Origin: an uncultured Pseudomonadales bacterium
Lineage (GTDB): Bacteria; Pseudomonadota; Gammaproteobacteria; Pseudomonadales; Porticoccaceae
Assembly: GCA_943846685.1 (NCBI GenBank)
Contig: OX044363.1
Location: forward strand, 848,001-912,000
DNA: 64,000 nt
Reading direction: 5' to 3'
Below the pieces are notes generated by a model. It did no database searches. It saw only the letters and a list, made by a program, of their open reading frames with translations, and was not told the DNA's origin. How positions within the stretch are numbered: position 1 is the stretch's first letter; every line of letters begins with the position of its first letter. The translations under genes were made by a program, and so were the position numbers. This document shows positions 19,886 through 30,944 of the stretch, in pieces.

Positions 19886-20148
19886 GTGCTCCGGTACGCA
19901 TAGGCGTGCTTTGGTTATTGGTGCTCAGCAGCGCTCTAGCAGTGGCCTTTGTCAGCCATGTATGTAGACAGAAGTATGACCAGTTGACTGCTCTCGAGCG
20001 GGAGAAGAATCAGCTACAGGTTGCTTACGGTAAATATTTACTTGAGCAGAGCGCCTGGGGATCACTGCAGCGGATAGAAACTATGGCTAAGGACAGTCTG
20101 AATATGCACGGTCCGCAGCCCCAAGAAATAATGATGGTGAAGCAATAA
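19882..20148 (+). CDS. ftsL: Cell division protein FtsL
   Basis: Small bitopic divisome protein that joins FtsB and FtsQ and activates FtsWI. The 88-residue product has one N-terminal membrane segment (GVLWLLVLSSALAVAFVSH) followed by a periplasmic coiled coil (LTALEREKNQLQVAYGKYLL), and ends MHGPQPQEIMMV, typical of the family. It overlaps rsmH by four bases (ATGA) and precedes ftsI by two. Assignment rests on topology, size and position more than on sequence conservation. Confidence 0.92.
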   Translation: MSAPVRIGVLWLLVLSSALAVAFVSHVCRQKYDQLTALEREKNQLQVAYGKYLLEQSAWGSLQRIETMAKDSLNMHGPQPQEIMMVKQ

Positions 20149-20150
20149 CA

Positions 20151-21905
20151 GTGGCCAAGAAAACGGTAAAACATGTTATTCCGCGCTGGCGTTACTATTT
20201 GGTAATGTTGTTCCTGGGTTTACTGCCGGTGACGGTTGCGGTCAAAATTGCTCAGCTTCAAATCATGCCCAGCGAAGAGCAGGGCCGTGATTTTCTCCAG
20301 CATCAGGGTGACGCCCGTTCAATCCGCAAAGAAATTATTCCTGCCCACCGCGGTTTAATCACCGACCGAAATGGTGAGCCGCTGGCGGTCAGTACGCCGG
20401 TGACCACATTGATCGCCAATCCTCAGGATATCCAGAAGAGTGCCAGTGCAGCAGATATAGAAAAGCTCGCCAAGGCGCTGGATATCTCAGTTTCACAGTT
20501 AAAGAGTCGCTTAAATCGCTACCGCAATAAATCCTTTATGTATCTGGCGCGCCAGTTGCCAACCGCAGAAGCTGATCGCGTTTTAGATCTTGGTGTGCCC
20601 GGTGTTTCTGGTCGTCAGGAATATAAGCGCTTCTATCCCGCCGGTGAAGTAACAGCTCAGTTGGTCGGCTTTACGGATATCAATGATGATGGTCAGGAGG
20701 GCATGGAGCTTGCCTATAACGCATTTCTAACCGGTGAGTCGGGCTCTAAAAAAGTGGTTAAGGATCTTACCGGTCGGGTGATTAAGGATATTGCCCTGAT
20801 TAAGCCTGCCAGTCCCGGCAACAGTTTAAAGTTGAGTATTGATCTGCGCGTGCAGTATGCGGCCTATCGTGCCTTAAAGGCCTCGGTGCAGAAGCATCAG
20901 GCACAATCCGGTTCGGTAGTGGTGCTCGATGTGCAGACCGGTGAGGTCTTGGCGATGGCTAACCAGCCTTCGTTTAATCCCAATGATCGCTCTAACTTGC
21001 GCCCCGATTCAATTCGTAATCGCGCGGTTACCGATCTTATGGAGCCAGGCTCCACGGTTAAGCCTTTCACCATGTTGGCGGCTCTTGAAAGCGGGAAGTT
21101 CGAACCTGAAACGGTTATCAATACCAGTCCTGGTTATCTAAAAGTCGCCTACAAAACATTTGTTGATCACCGTGACTACGGCCCTCTAGATATGGCTGGT
21201 ATTCTGACTAAATCAAGTCAGGTTGGTACCACTAAAATTGCTTTAGCGTTAGATCCGGACACAACCCGTGAGCTGTTTGAGCGCATGGGCTTTGGTGAAG
21301 GTATAGGCAGCGGCTTCCCTGCTGAGACGGCGGGTAACCTTCCTGCTCACCGAAAATGGGATCTGGTGACTCAGGCCACCTTTGCTTTTGGGCACGGGTT
21401 AAGCGCCTCTTCGCTACAGTTGGCCAGAGCCTATTCCATTTTGGCCAACAATGGTGCTCGCCGTGAAATTAGTATGACAGCGACAGAGTCATTACCCGAA
21501 GCGACTCAAGTAGCCGACCCGGAGTTGGTTAAAAGTATTCGTGGAATGCTGAAGACAGCAGTTGGGGAAAAAGGTACTGGTAAGCGCGCCATGATTGATG
21601 GCTATTCGGTGGGCGGAAAGACAGGAACTGTGCACAAGGTTAAAGCTAGTGGCGGTTATGACCCCCACCGTTATATGTCGGTTTTTGCCGGACTTTCGCC
21701 GGTAGATGATCCGCGTTTGGTAACAATTGTGGTGATTGATGAGCCTCGCGAAGGTGACTATTTTGGCGGCCTAGTGGCAGCACCGGTATTTTCGGAAGTC
21801 ACAGGCAATGCCCTGCGACTACTGCAGGTAACGCCGGATAATATGGATGTGGATCGCAATATCGCTAGCGTCAAAGCAATGCTGGCGAAGCGAGGGAATC
21901 CATGA
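20151..21905 (+). CDS. ftsI: Septal peptidoglycan transpeptidase PBP3
   Basis: DD-transpeptidase that crosslinks septal peptidoglycan together with FtsW. The 584-residue protein has an N-terminal membrane anchor (YYLVMLFLGLLPVTVAV), a pedestal domain with RGLITDRNGEPLAVS, and the transpeptidase domain. The active-site serine is S301 in STVK (K304), and the third motif is K490-TG. The second motif reads S355-S-Q357 where the family norm is SxN, a notable substitution. GTG start with two bases between it and ftsL; its last codons overlap the murE start. Otherwise the size and domain order are ordinary. Confidence 0.96.
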   Translation: MAKKTVKHVIPRWRYYLVMLFLGLLPVTVAVKIAQLQIMPSEEQGRDFLQHQGDARSIRKEIIPAHRGLITDRNGEPLAVSTPVTTLIANPQDIQKSASAADIEKLAKALDISVSQLKSRLNRYRNKSFMYLARQLPTAEADRVLDLGVPGVSGRQEYKRFYPAGEVTAQLVGFTDINDDGQEGMELAYNAFLTGESGSKKVVKDLTGRVIKDIALIKPASPGNSLKLSIDLRVQYAAYRALKASVQKHQAQSGSVVVLDVQTGEVLAMANQPSFNPNDRSNLRPDSIRNRAVTDLMEPGSTVKPFTMLAALESGKFEPETVINTSPGYLKVAYKTFVDHRDYGPLDMAGILTKSSQVGTTKIALALDPDTTRELFERMGFGEGIGSGFPAETAGNLPAHRKWDLVTQATFAFGHGLSASSLQLARAYSILANNGARREISMTATESLPEATQVADPELVKSIRGMLKTAVGEKGTGKRAMIDGYSVGGKTGTVHKVKASGGYDPHRYMSVFAGLSPVDDPRLVTIVVIDEPREGDYFGGLVAAPVFSEVTGNALRLLQVTPDNMDVDRNIASVKAMLAKRGNP

Positions 21906-23401
21906 TGGCGCTATCCCAATCGCCCGCAATCACCCTTGTCGATCTTCTTAAAGACTTTATGGATACCAGTGGCTGTCCGTCAGTTTCTGTTACTGGCGTA
22001 GCCTTAGATAGTCGCTTGGTTGTGCCCGGCGATCTGTTTATCGCGGTAAAAGGCACGCAGACAGATGGCGCGCAATATATTGCTCAGGCTATAGAGAAAG
22101 GCGCCGTGGCTATATTGCTTGAGCAGAATATGGTTTCTGCCGATTGGGCAGTGCCAGTGATTGCCCTGCCAGAGTTAAGCGAATATGTCTCAGATATTGC
22201 CGGTGTGTTTTACGGTCAGCCGTCACAGCAGATGCCGGTTACTGCTATTACCGGCACTAATGGTAAGACCACCTGTTCACAGTTACTGGCGCAGCTGTTT
22301 GAGCTGCTTGGCGAGTCCTCTGGGTTTATAGGGACTCTTGGTTACGGGCTTAGCGGTAACGGGCTAAATACTAAAGATACAGGCCTAACCACCCCAGATG
22401 CAGTTTCTGTTCAGCGCATACTCGCCGAACTTAAAGATGCTGGCGCCAAGCGAATTGCTATGGAAGTCTCTTCCCATAGCCTTGTTCAGCGTCGAATCGC
22501 AGGGCTGCAAATCGATACCGCAGTATTTACCAATTTAACCCGCGACCACCTCGATTATCACGGTAATCTAAATAGCTATGCCGCGGCCAAAGCGCGACTG
22601 TTTGCCATGACCGGCCTTAAAAATGCCGTGATCAATATCGACGACAATGTCGGCCGGCTGATACTGGTCAATCTAGATCCGCTGGTGAATGGCATTAGCT
22701 ACAGCGTCGAAAATCACAGTGCGGATATCCACTGCGACCGAATTTCGATTAGCGCCTCAGGTATAGATGCCGAGGTTGTCACTCCCTGGGGGAGAGGCCA
22801 GCTAAAGTCGTCGCTGCTGGGCAAGTTTAATCTCGCCAATCTGTTGGCAGTTATTGGTGCTGCAGGCATGCAGGGCTTTGCACTGGATAAAATTCTTCAG
22901 GCGGCAGCGTCCTTAACCGCGGTGAGCGGGCGTATGGAGCTGGTGGATGCCAATGTCCTTCCAGTGGTCGTTATTGATTATGCACACACGCCGGATGCAT
23001 TGGAAAAAGCGCTACAGGCACTGCGCAATCACTGTCAGGGCGAGCTCTGGGTTGTGTTTGGCTGTGGTGGTGATCGCGATATCGGCAAGCGCGCCGAGAT
23101 GGGTAAAGTCGCCGATCATCGTGCCGATAACATTGTGGTGACCAGCGACAATCCGCGCACTGAGTCACCAGAGAAAATTATTGACCAGGTTCTTCTGGGC
23201 ATCACTCGTGATGTATCTGTAGTTGTGGATCGCAGGGATGCAATCCGCACTGCAATAAAAGATGCTCAGCCCAATGATGTAATTTTGATTGCGGGCAAAG
23301 GCCATGAGGATTATCAAATTCTCGGTGCCCAGCGACTGCCATTTAGCGATCAGGCCGAAGCCAGACTTGCCCTGCGCTCTCGTGAAGGGGGTGAGCAATG
23401 A
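21902..23401 (+). CDS. murE: UDP-MurNAc-L-Ala-D-Glu:meso-diaminopimelate ligase
   Basis: Adds meso-diaminopimelate to UDP-MurNAc-L-Ala-D-Glu in the cytosol. Mur ligase features: the ATP loop TGTNGKTT, NLTRDHLDYHG, and YAHTPDAL. The substrate-selecting motif DNPRTESP is the DNPR type, which indicates meso-DAP rather than lysine. Length 499. Overlaps the ftsI stop at its start (two in-frame ATGs, 21902 and 21905) and the murF start at its end. Confidence 0.97.
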   Translation: MMALSQSPAITLVDLLKDFMDTSGCPSVSVTGVALDSRLVVPGDLFIAVKGTQTDGAQYIAQAIEKGAVAILLEQNMVSADWAVPVIALPELSEYVSDIAGVFYGQPSQQMPVTAITGTNGKTTCSQLLAQLFELLGESSGFIGTLGYGLSGNGLNTKDTGLTTPDAVSVQRILAELKDAGAKRIAMEVSSHSLVQRRIAGLQIDTAVFTNLTRDHLDYHGNLNSYAAAKARLFAMTGLKNAVINIDDNVGRLILVNLDPLVNGISYSVENHSADIHCDRISISASGIDAEVVTPWGRGQLKSSLLGKFNLANLLAVIGAAGMQGFALDKILQAAASLTAVSGRMELVDANVLPVVVIDYAHTPDALEKALQALRNHCQGELWVVFGCGGDRDIGKRAEMGKVADHRADNIVVTSDNPRTESPEKIIDQVLLGITRDVSVVVDRRDAIRTAIKDAQPNDVILIAGKGHEDYQILGAQRLPFSDQAEARLALRSREGGEQ

Positions 23402-24768
23402 TCAGTAGCTTGCGCCTTACCGATGCCGCGGTTCGATTTGGTGGCACATTGTTAAATCCGGACTCTGAGTTTGATTCAGTCTCCATTGATAGCCGCAAAA
23501 CTGAGCATGGTGATCTATTTGTCGCGCTGGTTGGCGAGCGTCTGGATGCTCATAACTACCTCTATCAGGTCAGCGATAAAGCTAGCGGGCTAGTGGTTTC
23601 ACAGCCTGATAAGCAGCTGCCATTAGCCCAGTGGGTGGTTGAAGATACCACTGTCGCTCTGGGGCAGTTGGCTGAGATGCGGCGCGAGCAGCTAACCGGT
23701 ACCGTTGTTGCCATAACCGGCAGCACCGGTAAAACTTCGGTCAAAGAATTAATTGCCTCAATTCTCGGGCGACTCGGCGCGGTGCACGCAACCAAAGGTA
23801 ATTTCAACAACCATATTGGTGTGCCATTAACCCTGTTGTCAGTGGACAGCGATGTCGACTTTGCAGTGATTGAAATGGGTGCCAGTGCCGGTGGTGAAAT
23901 CGGTTACCTCTGTTCGATTGCCCAGCCACATATAGCCCTGATCAACAATGTACAGATGGCGCATATTGAAGGTTTTGGCAGTATCGAAGGTGTGGCTGCA
24001 GCCAAGGGTGAAATCTACAGTGGGCTGCAAGAGTCCGGAATTGCCGTTCTTAATATTGACCAGTCCTGGGCTGATCAGTGGCTTGAGCTGATTGGCAGCA
24101 GAGACTGCCTGACTTTTTCTCTGGACAATCCAGCCGCCGATATCAGCGCCGCCGACATAGTGGTTCTGGATAACGGCTGTTGCCAGTTTAGCCTGCAAAC
24201 AGCGATGGGTAATAGGCAGGTTGTTCTGACTATTCCCGGCCGTCATTCGGTTAGCAATGCACTGGCCGCAGCGGCCTGTGCGGTTGCCGCCGGCGCTAAC
24301 CTCGAACAGATAGTAGCCGGACTCGAATCAGCCATATCGCCTGATCGTCGCCTACAGGTTAAAGCCCTGCCCGGTGGCGGATCAATTATTGATGACAGCT
24401 ACAACGCCAGCCCCTCTTCAGTGCGTGCCGCGATTGATGTGCTCGCCAGCAGTGCTGGCCGCCGCATCATGGTACTTGGGGATATGGCCGAGTTGGGAGC
24501 CGACGCCGAAGATCACCATCAGCAGGTGGGCGAATACGCCCTGCAAGCCGGTATTGATGCGCTGTATACGCTGGGCAAATTGAGTGCCCATGCCAGCGCG
24601 ACATTTGGCGGCAAGCATTTCGAAAACATAGATTTATTAACCCAAGCGCTCTGTAATGAGGCGCTTGTGGCAGAAGATAAAAGCAGCGACCTGTGTATTT
24701 TGGTCAAGGGATCGCGCAGTTCTCAAATGGATTTGGTAGTGGATAAGTTACTGGCGGAGAAATCCTAA
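23398..24768 (+). CDS. murF: UDP-MurNAc-tripeptide:D-Ala-D-Ala ligase
   Basis: Adds D-Ala-D-Ala to complete the UDP-MurNAc-pentapeptide. The Mur ligase ATP loop is [12 protein letters not shown], followed by [23 protein letters not shown] and the [13 protein letters not shown] block near residue 330, all characteristic of MurF. Length 456 (E. coli 452). Its ATG overlaps the murE stop, and its stop overlaps the mraY ATG (TAATG), indicating translational coupling. Confidence 0.97.
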   Translation: MISSLRLTDAAVRFGGTLLNPDSEFDSVSIDSRKTEHGDLFVALVGERLDAHNYLYQVSDKASGLVVSQPDKQLPLAQWVVEDTTVALGQLAEMRREQLTGTVVAITGSTGKTSVKELIASILGRLGAVHATKGNFNNHIGVPLTLLSVDSDVDFAVIEMGASAGGEIGYLCSIAQPHIALINNVQMAHIEGFGSIEGVAAAKGEIYSGLQESGIAVLNIDQSWADQWLELIGSRDCLTFSLDNPAADISAADIVVLDNGCCQFSLQTAMGNRQVVLTIPGRHSVSNALAAAACAVAAGANLEQIVAGLESAISPDRRLQVKALPGGGSIIDDSYNASPSSVRAAIDVLASSAGRRIMVLGDMAELGADAEDHHQQVGEYALQAGIDALYTLGKLSAHASATFGGKHFENIDLLTQALCNEALVAEDKSSDLCILVKGSRSSQMDLVVDKLLAEKS

Positions 24769-25850
24769 TGTTGTTATGGCTCGCTGATTATTTAAGTCAA
24801 TTTTATAGCCCGTTCTCGGTGTTTAAATACCTCACGTTGCGGGGCATTTTTGCAGTGATTACTGCGCTGTCTATCTGTTGGATTTTTGGTCCAAGAATGA
24901 TTCGTCTGCTCAATAATTTGCAGATGGGTCAGGCGATACGCAGCGATGGCCCCCAGAGTCACCTGAGTAAAGCGGGCACCCCAACCATGGGTGGCGCGCT
25001 TATATTGTTGGCAATATTTATCAGCACCTTACTCTGGGCAAATCTTGAAAATGTCTATGTCTGGGTGGTGCTCGGTGTCACCTTTAGCTTTGGCCTAATT
25101 GGCTGGGTCGACGACTACCGCAAGGTAGTGCATAAAAATCCTCGCGGTCTTCCCGCGCGCTGGAAGTATTTCTGGCAGTCGCTCTGTGGCTTTGCCGCGG
25201 CAGTATTTTTGTTTACCAACGCCGCATCCCCCGCCGAACTCGAATTGATTGTGCCGTTCTTTAAAAATGTCGCCCTTAATCTCGGGCCGTTTTATATCCT
25301 CTTTACCTACTTCGTTATTGTCGGTACCAGTAATGCGGTAAACCTTACCGATGGTCTCGACGGTCTGGCGATTCTGCCAACTGTACTGGTGGGCGGTGCG
25401 CTGGGTCTTATGGCCTACCTGACCGGTAATTATCAGTTTGCCGCTTACCTGCATATTCCCTATATCAGCGGCGCCGGCGAACTGCTTATTTTTACCGCCG
25501 CGCTCTGTGGAGCCGGTCTGGGTTTTCTGTGGTTTAACACCTATCCGGCGATGGTCTTTATGGGTGATGTCGGCTCGCTGGCGCTGGGTGCTGCGCTGGG
25601 CGTAATTGCCGTGATTATCCGTCAGGAAATAGTGTTGGCAGTGATGGGCGGCGTATTTGTCATTGAAACTGTATCTGTGATTTTGCAGGTAGCCTCTTTC
25701 AAGCTGACCGGCAAGCGTATTTTCCGTATGGCGCCACTGCATCATCACTATGAATTAAAAGGATGGCCAGAGCCGCGAGTGATTGTGCGTTTTTGGATTA
25801 TTACCGTTGTGCTGGTTCTGGTTGGACTAGCCACATTAAAACTTAGATAA
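24768..25850 (+). CDS. mraY: Phospho-MurNAc-pentapeptide transferase (lipid I synthase)
   Basis: Integral membrane enzyme that transfers phospho-MurNAc-pentapeptide to undecaprenyl phosphate. About ten membrane segments in 360 residues, the family's standard length. Diagnostic motifs: KAGTPTMGG, the aspartate-rich [16 protein letters not shown], and [13 protein letters not shown] near the C-terminus. Begins at the murF stop. murD follows after 35 bases. Confidence 0.98.
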   Translation: MLLWLADYLSQFYSPFSVFKYLTLRGIFAVITALSICWIFGPRMIRLLNNLQMGQAIRSDGPQSHLSKAGTPTMGGALILLAIFISTLLWANLENVYVWVVLGVTFSFGLIGWVDDYRKVVHKNPRGLPARWKYFWQSLCGFAAAVFLFTNAASPAELELIVPFFKNVALNLGPFYILFTYFVIVGTSNAVNLTDGLDGLAILPTVLVGGALGLMAYLTGNYQFAAYLHIPYISGAGELLIFTAALCGAGLGFLWFNTYPAMVFMGDVGSLALGAALGVIAVIIRQEIVLAVMGGVFVIETVSVILQVASFKLTGKRIFRMAPLHHHYELKGWPEPRVIVRFWIITVVLVLVGLATLKLR

Positions 25851-25885
25851 ACAGTTCTAATAAAGAGCTTAGATAAAAGAAGATA

Positions 25886-27250
25886 TTGAATAAGATGATG
25901 ACAAATTTAATCGCAACTAACCGCAATACAGCTATCGTTGGCATGGGTGCCACCGGTCTGTCTGCGGCGCGGTTTTTGTCGTCTATCGGAAAGTCTTTTG
26001 TCTTTGCCGACAGTCGCAGTGAACCGCCGCGCCTGTCAGAAGTACGCGAACAGTACCCGGATGTCTCGCTGATGCTCGGGCCATTTGCCGAAGACCTATT
26101 ATTAGGCTTTGACCGCGTGGTGGTCAGCCCCGGTGTCTCACTTGAAGAGCCAGCACTGGTCGCCGCCCGTGAGCGTGGCGTTAAGCTGATTGGCGATGTG
26201 GAATTATTTCTTGAGCAGGCGACTGCGCCAGTTATTGTAATCACCGGATCTAATGGTAAAAGCACAGTAACCACCCTGTTGGGCAAAATGGCTGAGGCCT
26301 GTGAGCTCAGTGTTGGGGTTGGCGGCAATCTTGGCACGCCAATGCTCGATCTACTCGACAAGCGCCATCAGCTTTACGTTATTGAACTATCGAGCTTCCA
26401 GCTTGAGTTAGTGACTGATACTCAGGGTGCGATTGCCGGGCTGCTAAATATTAGCCCTGACCATATGGATCGCTATGCGGGACTCCAGCAGTACCATGCT
26501 GCAAAACATCGAATATTCCTCGGTGCCAGTAGGGTGATTAATAACCGTCAGGACCCGCTGACCAATCCGCTGCTCTCAACCAGTGTTAAGCAGAGTAGTT
26601 TTGGGCTGAATAAACCTGATCTGGGCAGCTTTGGCCTAATTGATGATCAGGGGCAGCAATGGTTAGCCTGTGGTTTGCAACAGCTGATGCCGGTCTCGGA
26701 AGTCGCCATTAAAGGCACTCACAATATCGCCAATGCACTGGCGGCACTTGCCCTTGGGCAGGCGGCTGGTCTGGAAATGTCGGCGATGTTGGAAACCCTA
26801 AAAACCTATTCCGGCCTACCACACCGCTGCGAGCATATCGCCACCATCGATAATGTGATGTATATCGATGACTCCAAAGGGACTAATGTCGGCGCCACCA
26901 TTGCCGCATTAAATGGCTTCGGTGATAGCGCCGCAGCCAAGCTAATTTTAATTGCCGGCGGTCAGGGTAAAGAGCAGGATTTCAGCAAGCTGCAAAAGCC
27001 GGTTAAACAGTTTGTAAAACAGGCCGCTCTGTTTGGCGAAGATGCCGCTTTGATAGCCGCTGCACTGCAAGGTACTACCCAGGTTGAGCTCTGTGATTCG
27101 CTGGAAGATGCGGTTGCAAAAGCCCATGCCAACGCCGAATCGGGAGATATTGTATTGCTCTCACCGGCCTGTGCCAGCTTTGATATGTTTTCCGGTTTTG
27201 AACAGCGCGGACGCTGCTTTCAGAATGCGGTCAAGGCGGTGGTCGCATGA
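25886..27250 (+). CDS. murD: UDP-MurNAc-L-alanine:D-glutamate ligase
   Basis: Adds D-glutamate to UDP-MurNAc-L-alanine. The N-terminal Rossmann-like domain begins IVGMGATGLSAARFL; the ATP loop is TGSNGKSTVTTL; further motifs are ISPDHMDRY, HRCEHIA and DDSKGTNVGAT. Length 454 (E. coli 438). The first codons (MNKMMTNL) leave several possible ATGs; I keep the outermost. Overlaps ftsW by four bases (ATGA). Confidence 0.97.
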   Translation: MNKMMTNLIATNRNTAIVGMGATGLSAARFLSSIGKSFVFADSRSEPPRLSEVREQYPDVSLMLGPFAEDLLLGFDRVVVSPGVSLEEPALVAARERGVKLIGDVELFLEQATAPVIVITGSNGKSTVTTLLGKMAEACELSVGVGGNLGTPMLDLLDKRHQLYVIELSSFQLELVTDTQGAIAGLLNISPDHMDRYAGLQQYHAAKHRIFLGASRVINNRQDPLTNPLLSTSVKQSSFGLNKPDLGSFGLIDDQGQQWLACGLQQLMPVSEVAIKGTHNIANALAALALGQAAGLEMSAMLETLKTYSGLPHRCEHIATIDNVMYIDDSKGTNVGATIAALNGFGDSAAAKLILIAGGQGKEQDFSKLQKPVKQFVKQAALFGEDAALIAAALQGTTQVELCDSLEDAVAKAHANAESGDIVLLSPACASFDMFSGFEQRGRCFQNAVKAVVA

Positions 27251-28425
27251 ATTTAACTATGCCGTTTAATTACTCCGCTATCACGCGACCTGCATGGCAT
27301 ATAGATATGCCGCTTCTGGTCACCGTATTGGCACTGCTATCCATAGGTCTGGTAATGGTGGCCTCGGCTTCGTTTAGCTACGCCGAGCACAACTACAACA
27401 ATGAATTCTATTTTGTTAAACGCCATCTGATCTATTTGATTATTGCTGGCTGCGCCATGGCCTTCACCTTTTTAATGCCGCCGACAGCCTGGTCTGAATA
27501 CAGCCGGCTGTGGATGCTGCTGGCGGTATTGCTGCTGTTGTTGGTGCTAGTTCCCGGTATTGGACGCGAAGTTAATGGCAGTCGCCGCTGGTTGTCCCTG
27601 GGCGGTATGACCCTGCAGGTTTCCGAGCTGGCCAAAGTGGCTACCGTGGTCTTTCTCGCCAGCTATTTCGATAAGCGCCGCGAGAATTTTGGCGATGACT
27701 GGCGTGATTGGGCCAAGCCGATGATTGTTTTGGCCGTTCCTTTAGTATTGCTGTTGTTAGAGCCTGATTTCGGTTCAACGGTTGTTCTGGCCGCCACCTT
27801 TATGGTCATGTTGTTTTTAACCGGTACAAAATTTTGGCACTACTTCCTGATTATGTTGGCCGGTGTCGCGCTGATTTATTTTGTCGCCGAAGCAGCTCCC
27901 TACCGAGTAGCTCGCCTCAGCACTTTCCTCGATCCCTGGTCTCATCGCTTTGATTCCGGTTATCAGTTGACCCAGTCACTGATCGCCTTTGGTCGCGGCG
28001 AATGGTTTGGCGTTGGTCTCGGTCAGTCGGTGCAGAAGATGCTCTATCTGCCAGAAGCCCACACTGATTTTGTCTTTGCAATCTTCGCCGAAGAGTTTGG
28101 TTTCTTCGGGGTTCTCTGCCTGCTCGGTCTCTACAGCCTATTAGTTTTGAGAATTTTCCAGCTCGGCAAGCGAGCCGTAGCTCAGGAATATTGGTACGGC
28201 GCATTCCTATTGATTGGCTTTGGGCTTTTGATCAGCGGTCAGACCTTTATTAATCTCGGGGTTAACGCCGGTCTGTTACCGACCAAAGGTTTAACCCTGC
28301 CGTTTGTCAGCTATGGTGGCAGTAGCCTGTTGGTTACCTGCGGCATGGTCGGCATGATGTTGCGGATTGGTCACGAGATGCATAGCGACACTCAGGTTAT
28401 CAGGAGGGTCAGCCGTGGTAGCTGA
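27247..28425 (+). CDS. ftsW: Septal peptidoglycan glycosyltransferase FtsW
   Basis: SEDS-family polytopic protein that polymerises lipid II at the septum with FtsI. 392 residues with about ten membrane segments. SEDS signatures: NGSRRWL, EPDFGSTVVL, GYQLTQSLIAFGRGEWFGVGLGQS, EAHTDFVFAIFAEEFG and LPFVSYGGSSLL. Its end overlaps the murG start by eleven bases. Confidence 0.97.
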   Translation: MNLTMPFNYSAITRPAWHIDMPLLVTVLALLSIGLVMVASASFSYAEHNYNNEFYFVKRHLIYLIIAGCAMAFTFLMPPTAWSEYSRLWMLLAVLLLLLVLVPGIGREVNGSRRWLSLGGMTLQVSELAKVATVVFLASYFDKRRENFGDDWRDWAKPMIVLAVPLVLLLLEPDFGSTVVLAATFMVMLFLTGTKFWHYFLIMLAGVALIYFVAEAAPYRVARLSTFLDPWSHRFDSGYQLTQSLIAFGRGEWFGVGLGQSVQKMLYLPEAHTDFVFAIFAEEFGFFGVLCLLGLYSLLVLRIFQLGKRAVAQEYWYGAFLLIGFGLLISGQTFINLGVNAGLLPTKGLTLPFVSYGGSSLLVTCGMVGMMLRIGHEMHSDTQVIRRVSRGS

Positions 28426-29500
28426 GATGCACTGTAAAGTGATGATTATGGCCGGTGGAACCGGTGGCCATGTATTCCCTGCGTTGGCTGTGGCAGATGA
28501 GTTGCGCGCGGCGGATGTCGGCGTCAGCTGGCTGGGAACCCGAGCCGGTATCGAAGCGGAACTGGTCCCTGCCAGTGGCATTAAATTAAATTATCTGGAT
28601 ATCGAAGGTATTCGCGGACGCGGCCTGTTGGCTCTGTTAAAAGCGCCGCTATTGCTCTGGCGTTCTATCCGCCAGTCACTGTCGGTGTTGAGTGAATATC
28701 AGCCGCAAGTTGTTTTGGGTATGGGAGGATTTGCCTCTGGTCCCGGCGCCGTGGCCGCTCGACTAAAAGGCATTCCGGTGGTTATCCATGAGCAAAACTC
28801 GGTGGCTGGCACCACCAACAGAATTGCCGCGCGAATAGCGCGCCGCGTTATGCAGGGTTTCCCCGGCGTATTTAAACGCGGTGAATGGTGTGGCAATCCG
28901 GTGCGTCCCTCTATCGCCAATATGCCGACGCCCGATGTGCGCTTTGCCGAGCGCACCGGTGCCGTGAACCTATTGGTTCTGGGTGGCAGTCGCGGTGCAT
29001 TGGCAATCAATAAAATACTTCCAGAAGCGCTGGCGTTAATTGACCCAGAGCTGCGTCCTCAGGTAATGCATCAGACCGGCAAGCTGCACTGTGAAATGAC
29101 CAGTGACCTGTATAAAGCAGCTGGTGTTGAGGCCCAGGTAGTGCCGTTTATTGAACAGATGGAAGAGGCTTACGCCTGGGCAGATTTTGCCATCTGTCGC
29201 GCTGGCGCGCTGACAGTCGCCGAGCTTACCTGTGCCGGTTTAGGCTCAATATTAATCCCCTTTCCCCACGCGATTGATGATCATCAAACGGTTAATGGGA
29301 AGTTACTGGTTGAACAGGGTTCGGCTTTAATGATTCAACAAAAAGAGTTGAGCGCAACAATGCTCGCCGAAGAAATTACTAAACTGTGCAACAGTCGCGG
29401 CCAACTTCTTGATATGGCTATGCGCGCACGGCAACTGTCTAAAACCGGTGCCGCATCGCGGGTTGCCGAAGTTTGTATGGAGGTGGGTTGTGAGAAATAG
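28415..29500 (+). CDS. murG: UDP-GlcNAc:lipid I N-acetylglucosaminyltransferase
   Basis: Peripheral inner-membrane glycosyltransferase (GT28) that makes lipid II. Motifs: [38 protein letters not shown] and [13 protein letters not shown] place the start at the GTG 28415, eight bases after a perfect AGGAGG (28402-28407), giving 361 residues. The frame is open upstream to 28367 inside ftsW, but that extension is not family-like. Its end overlaps the murC start. Confidence 0.97.
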   Translation: MVAEMHCKVMIMAGGTGGHVFPALAVADELRAADVGVSWLGTRAGIEAELVPASGIKLNYLDIEGIRGRGLLALLKAPLLLWRSIRQSLSVLSEYQPQVVLGMGGFASGPGAVAARLKGIPVVIHEQNSVAGTTNRIAARIARRVMQGFPGVFKRGEWCGNPVRPSIANMPTPDVRFAERTGAVNLLVLGGSRGALAINKILPEALALIDPELRPQVMHQTGKLHCEMTSDLYKAAGVEAQVVPFIEQMEEAYAWADFAICRAGALTVAELTCAGLGSILIPFPHAIDDHQTVNGKLLVEQGSALMIQQKELSATMLAEEITKLCNSRGQLLDMAMRARQLSKTGAASRVAEVCMEVGCEK

Positions 29501-30944
29501 CACCGACTTTCAACCACCGGAAATGCGCCGTATTCGCCGTATCCACTTTGTCGGAATTGGCGGCAGTGGTATGTGTGGCATAGCTGAAGTGCTATTAAAT
29601 CAGGGCTACGAAATATCCGGATCCGATATCGGCCGCGGGCCGAGCATCAAGCGTCTTACCGATGCCGGTGCAACCGTGTTTATCGGCCATCGCGAAGAAA
29701 ATATTCAGGGTGCTCATGTGGTGGTTAAATCATCTGCGGTGACTCTGGAGAACACTGAAATTGCAGCGGCTCGAAAACAGGGTATTCCCGTGGTGCGTCG
29801 CGCCGAAATGCTCGCGGAGTTGATGCGTTACCGACATGGTATTGCGATTGCCGGCACCCACGGCAAGACCACCACCACCAGTTTGATTACCGCTATTTTT
29901 GCCGAAGACGGCCGTGACCCAACCTTTGTGGTTGGCGGACGTGTTAACAGCGTTGGCACCAATGCCAAGCTCGGTGGCAGTCGCTATCTGGTCGCTGAAG
30001 CCGATGAGAGCGATGCCTCGTTCTTGCACCTGCAGCCAATGGTGGCAGTGGTCACCAATATCGAAGCCGATCATATGGAAACCTATGATTTCGACTTTAG
30101 TCGCCTGACCAAAACCTATATCGAATTTTTACATAACCTGCCATTTTATGGTCTCGCGGTGATGTGTATCGACGATCCGGTTATCCGCGATCTACTGGTC
30201 GATGTTGCACGCCCGACCCTGACCTACGGCTTTAGCGAAGATGCCGCTTACCGCATTAAAGATATGCGCGTTGAGACAAATCACAGTCACTTTGTGATCG
30301 AGCGTCCGGATGGTCTGTCGCCGCTCAATATCAGTTTGAATATCCCTGGCCAGCACAATGCGCTAAATGCGGCGGCGGCTATTGCTGTTGCCAGTGATGA
30401 AGGAATTTCCGATCAATCCATTATTGACGGATTAAACAGTTTCGGTGGTGTTGGCCGGCGCTTTGAAATTTACGGCGAATACCCGGTTGCCGGAAATGGA
30501 CAGGCGATGCTAGTGGATGATTACGGCCATCATCCCACCGAAATCAAAGCTACGGTTGATGCCGTGCGAGGCGGTTGGCCAGATAAACGTCTGGTGATGA
30601 TTTTCCAACCCCATCGTTACACCCGTACCCGGGATCTCTACGAAGATTTCGTCAAGGTACTGGCGGAAGTGGATCTGCTGATTGTATTGGCGGTCTATGC
30701 CGCCGGTGAAGAGCCTATTGCCGGAGCGGGCAGTAAAAATCTCTGCGGTAGCATCCGTCAGCGCAGCTCGGTGGACCCGATTTATATCGAGACCATCGAA
30801 GAGGTGCCGGCAATGCTAAATGATCTGCTGCAAGATAATGATCTGGTCATCACTCAGGGTGCTGGCAGTGTTAATAAGCTAGTCGCGCTTTTAGCCGACG
30901 GCGGTCTTGGACAGACCACTGCGGATAAGGAGGGCCAAGCCTGA
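29490..30944 (+). CDS. murC: UDP-MurNAc:L-alanine ligase
   Basis: First amino-acid addition of peptidoglycan synthesis. N-terminal [20 protein letters not shown] loop [24 protein letters not shown], and [10 protein letters not shown] near residue 345. The GTG at 29490, after a GGAGGT site in the murG 3' end, gives 484 residues (E. coli 491). The ATG at 29523 (MRRIRRIHF) is a shorter option. Ends in TGATG, overlapping ddl. Confidence 0.97.
   Translation: MRNSTDFQPPEMRRIRRIHFVGIGGSGMCGIAEVLLNQGYEISGSDIGRGPSIKRLTDAGATVFIGHREENIQGAHVVVKSSAVTLENTEIAAARKQGIPVVRRAEMLAELMRYRHGIAIAGTHGKTTTTSLITAIFAEDGRDPTFVVGGRVNSVGTNAKLGGSRYLVAEADESDASFLHLQPMVAVVTNIEADHMETYDFDFSRLTKTYIEFLHNLPFYGLAVMCIDDPVIRDLLVDVARPTLTYGFSEDAAYRIKDMRVETNHSHFVIERPDGLSPLNISLNIPGQHNALNAAAAIAVASDEGISDQSIIDGLNSFGGVGRRFEIYGEYPVAGNGQAMLVDDYGHHPTEIKATVDAVRGGWPDKRLVMIFQPHRYTRTRDLYEDFVKVLAEVDLLIVLAVYAAGEEPIAGAGSKNLCGSIRQRSSVDPIYIETIEEVPAMLNDLLQDNDLVITQGAGSVNKLVALLADGGLGQTTADKEGQA

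Noticed and set aside
25095..25748. 217-codon minus-strand frame opposite mraY
   Set aside because: Shadow of a well-supported membrane enzyme gene; its composition is His/Gln/Arg-rich with no family signature.
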